Below are positions 63,752 to 64,000 of a stretch of 64,000 nt of DNA, in pieces. A program made the translations under genes and the position numbers. This stretch comes from Verrucomicrobia bacterium S94 (GTDB taxonomy: Bacteria; Verrucomicrobiota; Kiritimatiellia; Kiritimatiellales; Pontiellaceae), in the NCBI GenBank assembly GCA_004299845.1, contig CP036201.1, positions 4,030,001 through 4,094,000 on the forward strand, in the 5' to 3' direction. Numbering within the stretch: the stretch's first letter is position 1; each line of letters begins with the position of its first letter. Under the pieces are notes generated by a model that was not told the origin of the DNA, did not search any database, and saw only the letters and a program-made list of their open reading frames with translations.

Positions 63752-64000
63752 TCCGGTTGGCTGGTGACTTTGAAAACCCGGTTTGGATAGGCGTTGAGAT
63801 CGAAGGAAACCGAGTGGGTGGTGATGGTCGGAGTGGAGGGAACGGTGGTTAATACCTTCCATCCATTGGAAACGGTCAGGTTGGTGCTGCCGTAAACATG
63901 GTAAGCAATGCCGGGGCTGCTTTCCCAGTTGAGCGATACGGTGCTTCCGGAAAAAGTCTGCCGCAGTGTGGCCGGGGGAATCACCACGGCCTGATCGACC
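63748..64000 (-). CDS. C-terminal end of a surface protein, truncated by window edge
   Basis: An open frame enters from the right edge and ends with TGA at 63748-63750. Its last 80 residues include SWESSPGIAYHVYG-like and NGWKVLTTVPSTPT blocks, similar to the end domain of the S8 proteases (EWDALPGRVYRVYW). This C-terminal domain is common in secreted PVC proteins. The gene is translationally coupled to the M28 lipoprotein through the GTGA overlap. The rest of the gene is outside the window. Confidence 0.7.
   Translation of the reverse strand, partial: VDQAVVIPPATLRQTFSGSTVSLNWESSPGIAYHVYGSTNLTVSNGWKVLTTVPSTPTITTHSVSFDLNAYPNRVFKVTSQPE

Overview
The window reads as chromosomal DNA of a heterotrophic, polysaccharide-degrading bacterium of the Planctomycetes-Verrucomicrobia-Chlamydiae (PVC) group. 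Kiritimatiellota (Pontiella- or Tichowtungia-like) is my best guess. The basis is an S1 sulfatase plus GH67, GH95, GH105, GH120-like, PL8 and BNR-4 lyase-like genes, SHD1-type domains, EF-hand secreted proteins, and type IV pilus genes with PVC-like accessory subunits. This placement is inference; there is no rRNA or tRNA here to confirm it.

Layout. (1) 1-20089, all on the plus strand: a carbohydrate locus. It holds a GH67 alpha-glucuronidase (5' end outside the window), a GH120-like beta-helix xylosidase, a decayed GH95 remnant, three propeller or toroid proteins of uncertain family, a PL8 lyase, a VOC protein, a membrane-anchored AraC regulator, GH105, a BNR-4 ulvan-lyase-like protein, a sugar isomerase-like protein, an S1 sulfatase and a full-length GH95. 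Together they suggest stepwise breakdown of a sulfated, uronic-acid-containing polysaccharide plus xylan or glucuronoxylan side chains. (2) 20418-27733: an OmpR-type two-component system, two EF-hand proteins and a ferredoxin / ferric-reductase-like / Tat-flavoprotein operon. All four promoters carry the same direct repeat of the PmrA/QseB type (CTTAA-N6-CTTAA), each exactly 11 bp before a -10 hexamer. This regulon is the most interesting item in the window. (3) 26275-34797: mixed genes (EF-hand esterase, HAD phosphatase, two SHD1-type proteins, GNAT, a small beta-barrel, an AT-rich GT-C-like membrane protein). (4) 34911-47972: type IV pilus and type II-like assembly genes: a pilin with a sigma-54 promoter, an NtrC-type regulator, PilC, PilB, PilM, PilN, PilO, a PilP/GspC-like protein and a PilQ secretin. 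(5) 48640-64000: a coiled-coil secreted protein, MFS transporter, rpsD, DUF1223, YceI, pheT, two paralogous S8 proteases, a DinG-like helicase, an M28 lipoprotein, and the 3' end of a further surface protein.

Eight genes or gene pairs are split by a frameshift, and each can be repaired by adding one base, nearly always in a homopolymer run. That is the signature of residual long-read sequencing error, so I annotate these as single genes. A family of about 150-bp palindromic MITE-like repeats (three copies plus one larger composite relative) sits between genes.
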